Source of the DNA: an uncultured Collinsella sp.
Lineage (GTDB): Bacteria > Actinomycetota > Coriobacteriia > Coriobacteriales > Coriobacteriaceae
Direction: 5' to 3'
Assembly: GCA_900754075.1 (NCBI GenBank)
Contig: CAAEBN010000017.1
Coordinates: 1-64,000 of the forward strand
Length of the DNA: 64,000 nt
A model generated the notes under the pieces. That model saw only the letters and a list, made by a program, of their open reading frames with translations. It had not been told where the DNA came from and did no database searches. How positions within the stretch are numbered: the stretch's first letter is position 1; each line of letters starts with the position of its first letter. The position numbers and the translations under genes are program-made. Positions 1 to 7,197 of this stretch are shown piece by piece.

Positions 1-111
1 GATTTCAGATTCTAGGACGAAGGCCGTTTTTCGTTAAACGGGCGCTAGGGCGTCACCCTTACACCAACATTTTCGACGCGATCCCTGGCTCAGAGGCGTT
101 CAGCGGCGTCA

Positions 112-867
112 ATGCCGGCGTTATACATGAATGATGAACTTGATCATCTCGGTATGTATATTGATAACAATTGCTATACGCAGACGCTGGAAAGACAGGC
201 TAGAGATTCAGGTCCCGATATTAACAATGACTTGAATTATAGGATTCAAGGCTTCTTTGGATATAGGGATAAGATTGACGACTGGTTTAATAGTTTATAT
301 ATAGGAGATGTGGTTGAAAAGCCCGTTCAAACCTCGCCGAAGTTGTTCGATCAAATAGTCGAAATGCTAGATGACTCCAGCCTTGGTTATTGGAGAAGGG
401 CTATTGCAAGCACTTTATTAAATTGCGGATCCGATACAAGGAAAGTGGTCTCTAATGGAATTGCAACGAGACTCAAGCCCGGAGTGCCTTCTGATTTAAG
501 GCTTGATTTGCCTGCTCAAGAGGCCGCCGATGTACCGCTGTGTATCTTTGTCAATCGTGACAATATGCCGAATGATGATGAGATTTGTAGGGGAAAATGC
601 TTGGCGGTTTTAATGCATGATGCCGCTCCGAACATTGTTCGTCTCGATATCAACGCTTCAGATGGAAAAGTTAAGTCACTATGCATCAATGAGTATAGAC
701 TCGATAATCTATCCGAGGAGGATAAGGCGTATGCAGCAGGGTTCATTCCGGCATTAGACAGGACGCGAAAGTATTGTATTAAGAAACAGGTCGGAAGAAA
801 AATTGGCAGGAATGAGCTTTGCCCATGTGGAAGTGGGAAAAAATATAAAAAGTGCTGTGGAAGGTGA
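112..867 (+). CDS. SEC-C motif protein of unknown function
   Basis: The last twenty or so residues form a complete SEC-C zinc-binding motif (CPCGSGKKYKKCC), the module found at the C-terminus of SecA and on many otherwise unrelated bacterial proteins. The preceding ~230 residues are mostly soluble and acidic, and I do not recognise them. The start is uncertain: ATG at 112 or ATG at 127 (MNDELDH), neither with a good ribosome binding site; in-frame stops lie at 13 and 46. The gene is visibly AT-rich compared with everything after 4.2 kb, which suggests horizontal acquisition. It sits beside an AAA15/RloB pair, so it may be accessory or defence-associated, but no function can be assigned from sequence alone. 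Confidence 0.75.
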   Translation: MPALYMNDELDHLGMYIDNNCYTQTLERQARDSGPDINNDLNYRIQGFFGYRDKIDDWFNSLYIGDVVEKPVQTSPKLFDQIVEMLDDSSLGYWRRAIASTLLNCGSDTRKVVSNGIATRLKPGVPSDLRLDLPAQEAADVPLCIFVNRDNMPNDDEICRGKCLAVLMHDAAPNIVRLDINASDGKVKSLCINEYRLDNLSEEDKAYAAGFIPALDRTRKYCIKKQVGRKIGRNELCPCGSGKKYKKCCGR

Positions 868-1133
868 GCGGTTGGGATTTCGTCGCGCGTCTGGGTTCGT
901 TCACATGCTTTCGGGATTGCTTGCTTTTCTTCCTTGCTCATATTGATATGCGCTCGAACATAATACAAATATGATTCTCGCCATTTTCCGGCATCAATAT
1001 GGTTGATGTTCGGAACGAAATCGAAATTAACTCGAGTAGTCCATCCTACGCTATCTGCACTTTCTCTATGTTTTACCGTGTTATGTGGTTCAGTCTGTTC
1101 TTTGCACCATAGGCCTTCAGCTGCCTTAAGCAC
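868..1133 (-). other. Possible protein-coding remnant, antisense to the gap between SEC-C and AAA15 genes
   Basis: On the minus strand a frame stays open from a GTG near 1133 down to 516, running antisense through the end of the SEC-C gene. The first ~88 codons (1133 to 868) lie in AT-rich DNA, where stops are expected, and read like a natural protein (for example WTTRVNFDF and GKWRESYLYYVRAHINMSKEE). The part overlapping the SEC-C gene does not look natural. It may be a degraded gene end. No family is recognised and it could be chance. Nothing else is seen in the 868-1215 gap. Confidence 0.2.
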
Positions 1134-1215
1134 TTGATTTAGTCTACTTAAAGTCTATAATCAAATAAAAACTCTGAAATATCTTTTCAAAACAATGAAA
1201 GGAAAGTTGAGGACC

Positions 1216-2433
1216 ATGCTTTGTCAGTTTTCCTTCAGGAACTATAGGTCCTATCGCGACGAGGCGGAGCTTTCCATGCAAGCGACGCCGATGAGGGAGT
1301 TTGAGCGCTCCCTTATCGAGTGTCCCGATGGGCAGAGCTTTCTGCCGGTGGCTGCGGTGTACGGACCCAACGCTGGCGGCAAGTCCAACCTACTCGAAGC
1401 TCTTGACTACGTTCGTTCGGCTGTGGCCAGACCGATCAGATTGCTGTCAGCCAGCTCTGATGCGCCAGAGGGCAATCGTCCTTCGATACCCCGTTGTTCG
1501 GCGTTCGAGTTCGATGATGTGTCTGCTCTCGAGCCTACCGAGTTCGAGCTCTACTACCGCGCGGGCGAGCATGAGTACCGTTATGCCCTGTCCGTGCATG
1601 CTGACGAGATCGTGTCCGAGGGACTGTGGCGGCGCAAATTGGGAGCTTCGCGTACGGCAATGTTGTTCGAGCGCGAGGGTGCTGAGGTCGAGCTCGGTCC
1701 CACGCTGCGCAAACTTGTTACGGCTGCGAGATTCAACCCGAGTCTGCCGTACCTGTCGTTCCTCTGTATCAACTTTGACGCGCCGGTGATCAAGGAGGCT
1801 GCCAGCTGGTTTCTTGATGGCGTGTTCCTGAACTACAACAGCTCTTACCTGGAGCGGATGCTCGAGCAATTGCTAGACGAGGCGGAGTCGCCCGAGGTCA
1901 CGCGTTTTCTGCGCGCCGTCGACGTACGCATCGATGGCTTTAGGGTGGAGAAGGCCCCGGAATGGCGCGGCCAGCGCGTCTTTGTGAGGCACGAGGTGGA
2001 CGGCAAGGGCTATGAGCTGCGCCTTTCTGAGGAGTCAGCCGGCACACAGAAGCTCATGGGGCTAGCTGCATATCTGATGACTGCGCTCGAGCGCGGCGCT
2101 ACCGTTGTAGTCGACGAACTTGACGCCAAGCTTCACCCGAAGCTCCTGCGCTACGTGATTCTGTTGTTTAAGGATCCTGAGGTCAACAAGAGTGGCGCGC
2201 AGCTCATCTTCTCGTCCCAGGACGTGTCCACAATGCGAAACGACGTGTTCCGCCGCGACGAGATATGGTTCGCCGCACGCGGCGAGGAGGAGGCGAGCCA
2301 ACTGTGGTCGCTCGCCGACATCCACGAGGCTAATGGCAACTTGGTTAGCAAGAATGCTGCTTTCGATAAGCAGTACCTGTCTGGTCGTTACGGTGCCGAC
2401 CCGTATCTCACCCGCATCGAGGAGTGGGATTAA
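1216..2433 (+). CDS. AAA15-type (RloA-like) ATPase, putative phage-defence component
   Basis: ATP-binding protein of the ABC/SMC-like AAA15 group (COG1106), 405 residues from the chosen start. The N-terminus (FSFRNYRSYRDEAEL) is typical of the family. The Walker A loop GPNAGGKSN is at residues 50-58, an ABC-signature-like segment (SEESAGTQKL) near 268, Walker B (VVVDELDAKLHP) near 296, and a late LIFSSQD strand follows. ATG 1216 is preferred over ATG 1195 because AAAGGAAAG lies upstream and the family starts at this point. An RloB-like gene begins 1 nt after the stop. AAA15 ATPases paired with TOPRIM-like or RloB partners occur in defence loci such as PARIS and Rlo-type neighbourhoods; that role is inferred here. 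Confidence 0.85.
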   Translation: MLCQFSFRNYRSYRDEAELSMQATPMREFERSLIECPDGQSFLPVAAVYGPNAGGKSNLLEALDYVRSAVARPIRLLSASSDAPEGNRPSIPRCSAFEFDDVSALEPTEFELYYRAGEHEYRYALSVHADEIVSEGLWRRKLGASRTAMLFEREGAEVELGPTLRKLVTAARFNPSLPYLSFLCINFDAPVIKEAASWFLDGVFLNYNSSYLERMLEQLLDEAESPEVTRFLRAVDVRIDGFRVEKAPEWRGQRVFVRHEVDGKGYELRLSEESAGTQKLMGLAAYLMTALERGATVVVDELDAKLHPKLLRYVILLFKDPEVNKSGAQLIFSSQDVSTMRNDVFRRDEIWFAARGEEEASQLWSLADIHEANGNLVSKNAAFDKQYLSGRYGADPYLTRIEEWD

Positions 2434-2434
2434 C

Positions 2435-3104
2435 ATGGCAGCGAAGAAGTCGAAGCGCTGGCGTAGTGGCAAACGCGAGGTTCGCCCGCGCATGGTGCAG
2501 ATGACGCGCCACCTCGTGGTGACCGAGGGCAAAGAGACTGAGCCTCGCTACTTCGAGGGCGTGCGTGCTGCTTTGTGCGCGCCAAACGAACGCAAGGTTG
2601 CCGTTATCGTTAAGGGAACGGGCAAACACACGCTCGACCTGCTTGACTTCGCCTGTCGAACACTGCCGCTATGCGCCCGAGACGTTCGACCACGTGTGGC
2701 TCGTGTATGACAAGGATGACTTCCCTGCGTCCGACTTCGACGCGATGGAGCGTAAGTGCACCGAGTTCTCCGATGGTTCGAGGACCTTCCACGCGTTGTG
2801 GTCGAACCCTTGCTTCGAACTGTGGCCGCTTCTGCACTTTCGTTATACGACCGCCCCCATGTCGGCCGCGGAGTGTCAGCGTGCTCTCGCTCAGGCGATG
2901 TCTAAGGACCTGGGTATCGAGTACCGAAAGAACTTGGACGGGGTGTACGAAGCGGTTGACGGTAGGCGAGGCGAAGCATTGCAGCGTGCCGGACGCCTCA
3001 TCGTGCACCATAGGGGGCTATGCAACGTCAAACCGTCTGCGCAAAATCCTGCAACCAGGGTAGGCGAGATATTCGATGTAATAGGGCCGTATCTGGTTGG
3101 ATAG
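2435..3104 (+). pseudogene. RloB-like protein gene, interrupted by a frameshift
   Basis: The gene starts at ATG 2435, immediately after the AAA15 ATPase. The first ~75 codons (LVVTEGKETEPRYFEG, then GTGKHTLDLL) match the N-terminal half of RloB-family proteins. The rest of the family pattern (FDHVWLVYDKDDFPASDFDA, then CFELWPLLHF) continues in the next frame to a stop at 3104. The switch lies between about 2655 and 2676 and equals one extra base, or two missing bases. The upstream frame alone stops at 2710. Joined, the product would be about 220 residues, the usual RloB length, with the acidic residues expected of a TOPRIM-like nuclease. It may be a pseudogene, a sequencing error or, less likely, a programmed shift. 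Confidence 0.75.
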
Positions 3105-3182
3105 TTGAATTCGATCAGACTTCCTTGGGCATGGGTCCACGAAAGAGGCTGCATGTTGGGTTGCTTTCTGCCTTGGATTGGA

Positions 3183-3211
3183 TTGGCCTTTTGGGGCACG
3201 AATAGGATACT
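3183..3211 (+). promoter_or_regulatory. Weak sigma70-type promoter candidate for an orphan transcript
   Basis: TTGGCC (3183-3188), a 17-nt spacer and GATACT (3206-3211) match the consensus at four of six positions each. No gene follows, but a terminator-like hairpin lies 230 nt downstream. Speculative. Confidence 0.2.
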
Positions 3212-3440
3212 AGCGTGAATTAGCGGCATTGACGCAGCCAACCTACGGGCCTGCGTCCTGCGGAGAGGCTGCTGTTCTTCTGGACGGCCGTCTCTCTCTT
3301 TGCGTCCATGATGAGAAGAATATTTTGCCAAGTTTGGCGGTCTCGAGCGTGTGGTTTCAACTGGTGGTCGAGTTGTAGACAAACGGAGGATTTCGACAAA
3401 AAATAGTCAATTGCGTTGGAAGCCTTCGGGCGACACCTGA

Positions 3441-3469
3441 AGAGGGTTGATGCGTCGGCCCTCTTTTTT
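3441..3469 (+). terminator. Orphan rho-independent terminator
   Basis: AGAGGG (3441-3446) pairs with CCCTCT (3459-3464) and is followed by a run of T to 3469. It lies 337 nt after the RloB-like gene and no other gene precedes it. It may end the defence operon or a short non-coding RNA. Confidence 0.5.
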
Positions 3470-3677
3470 GGACGTAAGATTCGGCCTGTCAAAACTTACG
3501 TCTCAGTTGGGAATAGACCAAATTGCGGGTGTTTTTTGCTCGCATGTAACTTTACTGACGCGTGGTCGCTTGGCCTTAATTTGCTGCGGGTTTCCCGGTT
3601 AAGGATTAACTGGAATTGGGCTTTTCCTTAAAGTTCTAATTTTGAGGAGGCCTTGCGACGGTACGTCCGGCTTGGTC

Positions 3678-3711
3678 CGCGGAAACCGCCGAAAGGCGGT
3701 TTCCGCGTTTT
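3678..3711 (+). terminator. Perfect 13-bp hairpin with GAAA loop and T-tract
   Basis: CGCGGAAACCGCC (3678-3690), loop GAAA, then the exact reverse complement at 3695-3707 followed by TTTT. It has the form of an intrinsic terminator, but no gene ends nearby, so it may instead belong to the repeat array that follows. Confidence 0.55.
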
Positions 3712-3781
3712 GGGGACTGCTTTCCAAAGGGTATTTGTCGCGTTTTCGCTTAATGACAGTGGGTTTTCTTATTGTCGTTTT

Positions 3782-3905
3782 CGGAAGTGCGGGGAAAAAT
3801 CGAAACTTGCCGAGCACAACTAGATTTTTTGCAACAAAACCGCAGGTCGTGTAAGCGTAAAACCGGGGTCTGGTCGGTCGATCTTGATTTTTCCCCGCAC
3901 TTCCG
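3782..3905. repeat. Palindrome-bounded repeat unit A
   Basis: A 20-nt arm (3782-3801, starting CGGAAGTGCGGGG) has its exact reverse complement at 3886-3905. Inside lie CGAGCACA at +29, a T-run, GCA and AAACCGCAGGT (core at +57). Unit B, 12 nt downstream, has the same landmarks at the same offsets. The ends are complementary, so a transcript would fold into a long stem. Confidence 0.75.
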
Positions 3906-3916
3906 GAACCGCCCGT

Positions 3917-4041
3917 CGGAAGTATGCGGCAAATTCCGGAACCCACGAGCACACCGCCCTTTTTACGCAGAGAAACCGCAGGTAGAGGCGTCGCGGCATC
4001 CCGGTGCGCTCGGCAAGTTTAGAATTTGCCGCATACTTCCG
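3917..4041. repeat. Palindrome-bounded repeat unit B
   Basis: A 19-nt arm (3917-3935, starting CGGAAGTATGCGG) has its exact reverse complement at 4023-4041. The interior holds CGAGCACA at +29, TTTTT, GCA and AAACCGCAGGT (core at +58), matching unit A. The arms of A and B differ from each other, yet each pairs perfectly with its own partner, so the changes are compensatory. Confidence 0.75.
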
Positions 4042-4120
4042 GTTTTTGCCTCTATGGCAGGCCGTGTTCACTTATATCATCGGCTAGATAATGGACAGAA
4101 CAGTCAATTCCGTCTCCATA

Positions 4121-4160
4121 CTAAAACGCCGGCAGGGGCGAAATTGCTCCTGCCGGCGTT
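4121..4160 (-). terminator. Rho-independent terminator of glf
   Basis: AACGCCGGCAGG (4125-4136) and CCTGCCGGCGTT (4149-4160) form a 12-bp stem, extended by a few inner pairs. Read on the minus strand the stem is followed by TTTTAG, 50 nt past the glf stop. Confidence 0.8.
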
Positions 4161-4212
4161 GGCATGCCTGCTTGTGCTGTTTTCGGCTCGTGCAGAGGCC
4201 CGTTTTGGGCCC

Positions 4213-5337
4213 TTACGCCTCCGTTGGCTCCACGCCCAGCTCGTTGCGGACGAGCTCGAATGCCGCGGCGATGGCCTTGTCCATGTCGTAGTACTTGTAG
4301 CCGCCCAGGCGACCGGCGAAGATCACGTCGCCCTCCTGCGCCGCCAGCTCCTCGTACTGCCTGTAGAGGGCCTCGTTCCTGGCGTCGTTGATGGGGTAGT
4401 AGGGCTCGTCGCCGGGCTTCCAGTCGGCCGGGTACTCGCGCGTGATGACGGTCTTGTCCTGCGTGCCAAACTCAAAGTGCTTGTGCTCGATGATGCGCGT
4501 GTAGGGGATCTCGCGCTCGGTGTAGTTGACCACGGCCACGCCCTGGTGGTCCTGCTCGTCGAGCGTCTCGGTCTCGAAGCGCAGGCTGCGGTACTCGAGC
4601 GTGCCCAGCTTGAAGTCGTAGAACGCGTCGATGGGACCGCAGTAGATCGTCTTGGCGGCGATATCGGGCTCGGCGGCGATCAACTCCTTGTACTCCACGC
4701 CGCAACGCACCTCGACGCCCTCGAGCATGTTGGCAACCATCTTGGTGTAGCCGCCCATGGGGATGCCCTGGTAGCGATCGTTGAAGTAGTTGTTGTCGTA
4801 GGTAAAGCGGCAGGGGAGGCGCTTGATGATGCTTGCGGGCAGGTCGCGGCAGTCGCGGCCCCACTGCTTCTCGGTGTAGCCCTTCACGAGCGTCTCGAAG
4901 ATGTCGCGGCCCACGAGGGACAGCGCCTGCTCCTCGAGGTTGGTCGGCTCGCCGATGTTCTCGGCGGCCACCTGCTCGGCGATCTTGGCGCGGGCGTCTG
5001 CCGGCGTGACGACGCCCGGCCACATCTTGGCGAAGGTGTTCATGTTGAAGGGCATGTTGTACATGTTGCCGTGGAAGTTGGCGACCGGCGAGTTGACGTA
5101 ATTGTTGAACTCGGCAAAGCGGTTGACGTAGTCCCAGACGTCTTTCATAGAGGTGTGGAAGATGTGGGCGCCGTAGCGGTGGACCTGGATGCCCTCGACG
5201 TCCTCGGTGTAGATGTTGCCGGCGATGTGATCGCGGCGGTCGATAACCAGGACCGACTTGCCGGCGCGCTTGGCGGCGTTGGCAAAGACGGCGCCCGAAA
5301 GGCCGGCGCCGACGACGAGGTAATCGTACTGGGACAT
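4213..5337 (-). CDS. glf: UDP-galactopyranose mutase
   Basis: Flavoenzyme that interconverts UDP-galactopyranose and UDP-galactofuranose, the donor for galactofuranose-containing surface glycans. The 374-residue product begins with the FAD-binding dinucleotide fold (YLVVGAGLSGAVFANAAKR). It carries family segments HRYGAHIFHT, the EKQWG segment and a C-terminal FAGRLGGYKYYDMDKAI block that closes the FAD site. The start at 5337 is set by AGGAG eight bases upstream; an open frame reaches 5412, but the added residues lie upstream of the Rossmann fold. It stands alone on the minus strand, with its own terminator and no glycosyltransferase beside it, and may be read separately from the aromatic genes. 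Confidence 0.93.
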   Translation of the reverse strand: MSQYDYLVVGAGLSGAVFANAAKRAGKSVLVIDRRDHIAGNIYTEDVEGIQVHRYGAHIFHTSMKDVWDYVNRFAEFNNYVNSPVANFHGNMYNMPFNMNTFAKMWPGVVTPADARAKIAEQVAAENIGEPTNLEEQALSLVGRDIFETLVKGYTEKQWGRDCRDLPASIIKRLPCRFTYDNNYFNDRYQGIPMGGYTKMVANMLEGVEVRCGVEYKELIAAEPDIAAKTIYCGPIDAFYDFKLGTLEYRSLRFETETLDEQDHQGVAVVNYTEREIPYTRIIEHKHFEFGTQDKTVITREYPADWKPGDEPYYPINDARNEALYRQYEELAAQEGDVIFAGRLGGYKYYDMDKAIAAAFELVRNELGVEPTEA

Positions 5338-5415
5338 GGATATGCTCCTTTGTATGTCAATCGAACAGTTACTTAAGTTTTGGGACAAACAAACCTGATT
5401 CTTTTGTCCCATAGA

Positions 5416-5853
5416 TTAGTGTAGCAGATGCTCTTTCAGCAGCTCCAACGCATGGGCGTAGCCCTGGAGGCCTTCGCCGGTGATGGTGGCAAAGCATGCC
5501 AGGCGGGCGTAGCTTACCTGGCGGAAGTCCTCGCGGTTCTCGACGGCACTGATGTGGACCTCGACGGCGGGGATAGCGACGGCCTTGAGGGCGTCCAGAA
5601 TCGCCACGCTCGTGTGCGTGTAAGCTGCCGGGTTGATGACGATGCCGTCGACCTTGCCGTAGGCCTCCTGGATCTTGTCGACGATGCTGCCCTCGTGGTT
5701 GGACTGGAAGACCTCGACCTCGTCGAAGCCCTGTGCGGCGCCGGCATCCTTGCAGATCTGGATCAAGCGGTCGTAGTTGTCACTGCCGTAGATGCCCGGC
5801 TCGCGAATGCCGAGCATGTTGAGGTTAGGGCCGTTGATGACGAGAGCTTTCAT
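5416..5853 (-). CDS. aroQ: Type II 3-dehydroquinate dehydratase
   Basis: Catalyses dehydration of 3-dehydroquinate to 3-dehydroshikimate, the third step of the shikimate pathway. The 145-residue product has the usual type II length and the family signature at its N-terminus (INGPNLNMLGIREPGIYG, with the catalytic Tyr). NPAAYTHTSVAI and the HISAVENREDFR segment with the catalytic His complete the site. ATG 5853 is chosen because AGGAAG precedes it; the longer open frame to 5916 adds junk residues. It is the last gene of the aromatic cluster, separated from aroEK by a palindromic hairpin, so it may have its own promoter. Confidence 0.95.
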   Translation of the reverse strand: MKALVINGPNLNMLGIREPGIYGSDNYDRLIQICKDAGAAQGFDEVEVFQSNHEGSIVDKIQEAYGKVDGIVINPAAYTHTSVAILDALKAVAIPAVEVHISAVENREDFRQVSYARLACFATITGEGLQGYAHALELLKEHLLH

Positions 5854-5903
5854 GGTTGCTTCCTTTGTAGTTGGGCGGGTGGTGAGGCGGTGCAGCAGAG
5901 TGT

Positions 5904-5944
5904 AAAACCACCACAAAGGTGCCTGTCCCCTTTGTGGTGGTTTT
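5904..5944. terminator. Long palindromic hairpin between aroEK and aroQ
   Basis: AAAACCACCACAAAGG (5904-5919) and its exact reverse complement (5929-5944) flank a 9-nt loop. T-runs on both strands make it a possible bidirectional terminator. Its form resembles the other long intergenic palindromes in this window. Confidence 0.7.
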
Positions 5945-5946
5945 TG

Positions 5947-7197
5947 TTAGAGAGCGGGTGGGAGCGTGTCGAGGAGGACTCGGGCGGTGTTGGCTGCGCA
6001 GTCGCGCGAGTCGATGATGTAGTCGGCCCAGGCGCGGTAGCGCGGCATGCGCTGCTCGGCCAGCTTGTCGATACCGTCCCGGGCGGTGATGGGACGGCCC
6101 TTGTGGGCGAGCTCATCGAGCTTACGGTTGAGCATCACAATCTGGCTGTTCTGGTGCAGCAGCGGGTAGTTCTCGTCTCGCGTGACGACGCCGCCGCCGG
6201 TGGAAAGCACCACGCCGCTGCGCTTGGAGATGTCGGCTAGGGCCGCCGTCTCCTGCTCGCGGAAGGCCGGCTCGCCGCGCTCGACGATAAAGTCGGCGCA
6301 GGGCATGCCCAGACGCTCCTCGAGGGCGCGGTCAAGGTCGATGTGCTCGCGACCCGTCAGCATTGCAATCTGCTCACCCACGCGGGTTTTGCCCGAGCCC
6401 GGCATGCCGATCAGTGCGATGTTCTGCTCGCGGTGAGACAAGCGCTCCGTCACGTCTAGGATGCGCTCGCGCGGGGTGACCTGGCCGGTATAGCGCTCGA
6501 CGGCTTGCGCCGCTTGGGCCACAAGCATGAGCAAACCGCCGATGCAGGGGATGCACCGACGCTCGGCCTCGAGCATGAGTCCCGTGCGGGCGGGGTTGTA
6601 GACGATATCGATAACGCCCTCGAGCGCGTCGAGGCCCTCGAGCGTGCAAGGCGCGTCGGGGCAGTGGGGGAACATACCGGCAGGCGTGCAGTTGACGAGC
6701 AGCGCGGCGTCGGACTGCTGTGCGATGTTGTCGTAGTTGACCTCGCTCGCGCGTCCCACGGGCACCACGATCGCGCCCAGGTCGTCCAGCACCATACTTG
6801 CCGTGGTGCCGGCGCCTCCGGTGGCTCCGAGCACGAGGACCTTCTTGCCGGCAATCTCCACACCCAGCTCCTCGACCAGGCACTGGAAACCGAAATAGTC
6901 GGTGTTGTCGCCGCGCAGACGGCCATCGGGCAGACGCGTGATCGTGTTGACGTTGCCCATGCGCTCGGCCAGCGGGCTCAGCTCGTCCAGGTAGTCCATG
7001 ACGGCGCGCTTGTAGGGGATGGTTACGTTGGTGCCCTCCCACTCGTCGCCCGTCATAAAGGCCGCGAGGTCTTCGGGCTCGCGCTCAAAACGCACGTACT
7101 CAAGCCCCGCGAGCTCCTTGTAGATGGTCGGGGTATAGCTGTGGCCCAGCACGCGGCCCAGCACGCCGTAGGGGCGGGTTGTGGCGACATCAGTCAT
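5947..7197 (-). CDS. aroE-aroK: Shikimate dehydrogenase / shikimate kinase fusion
   Basis: Bifunctional 416-residue protein for two consecutive shikimate steps. Residues ~8-255 are shikimate dehydrogenase: substrate-site GHSYTP at 19-24, the catalytic Lys63 in NVTIPYK, Asp100 in GDNTDYFGF, and the NADP-binding loop VLGATGGAG near 122-130. Residues ~258-416 are shikimate kinase, with Walker A GMPGSGKT at 264-271, the IDLD acidic motif, and STGGGVV in the shikimate site. Both halves keep their key residues, so both should be active. The start (7197) is 1 nt from the pheA stop, so translation is probably coupled. AroE and AroK are separate proteins in most bacteria; the fused order matches the reaction order. 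Confidence 0.95.
   Translation of the reverse strand: MTDVATTRPYGVLGRVLGHSYTPTIYKELAGLEYVRFEREPEDLAAFMTGDEWEGTNVTIPYKRAVMDYLDELSPLAERMGNVNTITRLPDGRLRGDNTDYFGFQCLVEELGVEIAGKKVLVLGATGGAGTTASMVLDDLGAIVVPVGRASEVNYDNIAQQSDAALLVNCTPAGMFPHCPDAPCTLEGLDALEGVIDIVYNPARTGLMLEAERRCIPCIGGLLMLVAQAAQAVERYTGQVTPRERILDVTERLSHREQNIALIGMPGSGKTRVGEQIAMLTGREHIDLDRALEERLGMPCADFIVERGEPAFREQETAALADISKRSGVVLSTGGGVVTRDENYPLLHQNSQIVMLNRKLDELAHKGRPITARDGIDKLAEQRMPRYRAWADYIIDSRDCAANTARVLLDTLPPAL

Larger units (their letters stand above)
3105..4212. other. Gene-poor 1.1-kb stretch with hairpins and palindromic repeats
   Basis: I see no convincing coding region here: the open frames are short, lack ribosome binding sites and look unlike natural proteins. 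The stretch contains a weak promoter-like pair (3183-3211), a terminator-like hairpin (3441-3469), a perfect 13-bp hairpin with U-tract (3678-3711), two tandem palindrome-bounded units (3782-3905 and 3917-4041) and the glf terminator (4121-4160). These are listed separately. Confidence 0.7.

Noticed and set aside
3416..3631. Short plus-strand frame of 71 codons
   Set aside because: Overlaps the terminator hairpin at 3441-3469, has no ribosome binding site and does not resemble a known protein.
3772..5376. 534-codon open frame on the plus strand
   Set aside because: Runs through the palindromic repeats and then antisense to glf, whose family identity is clear.
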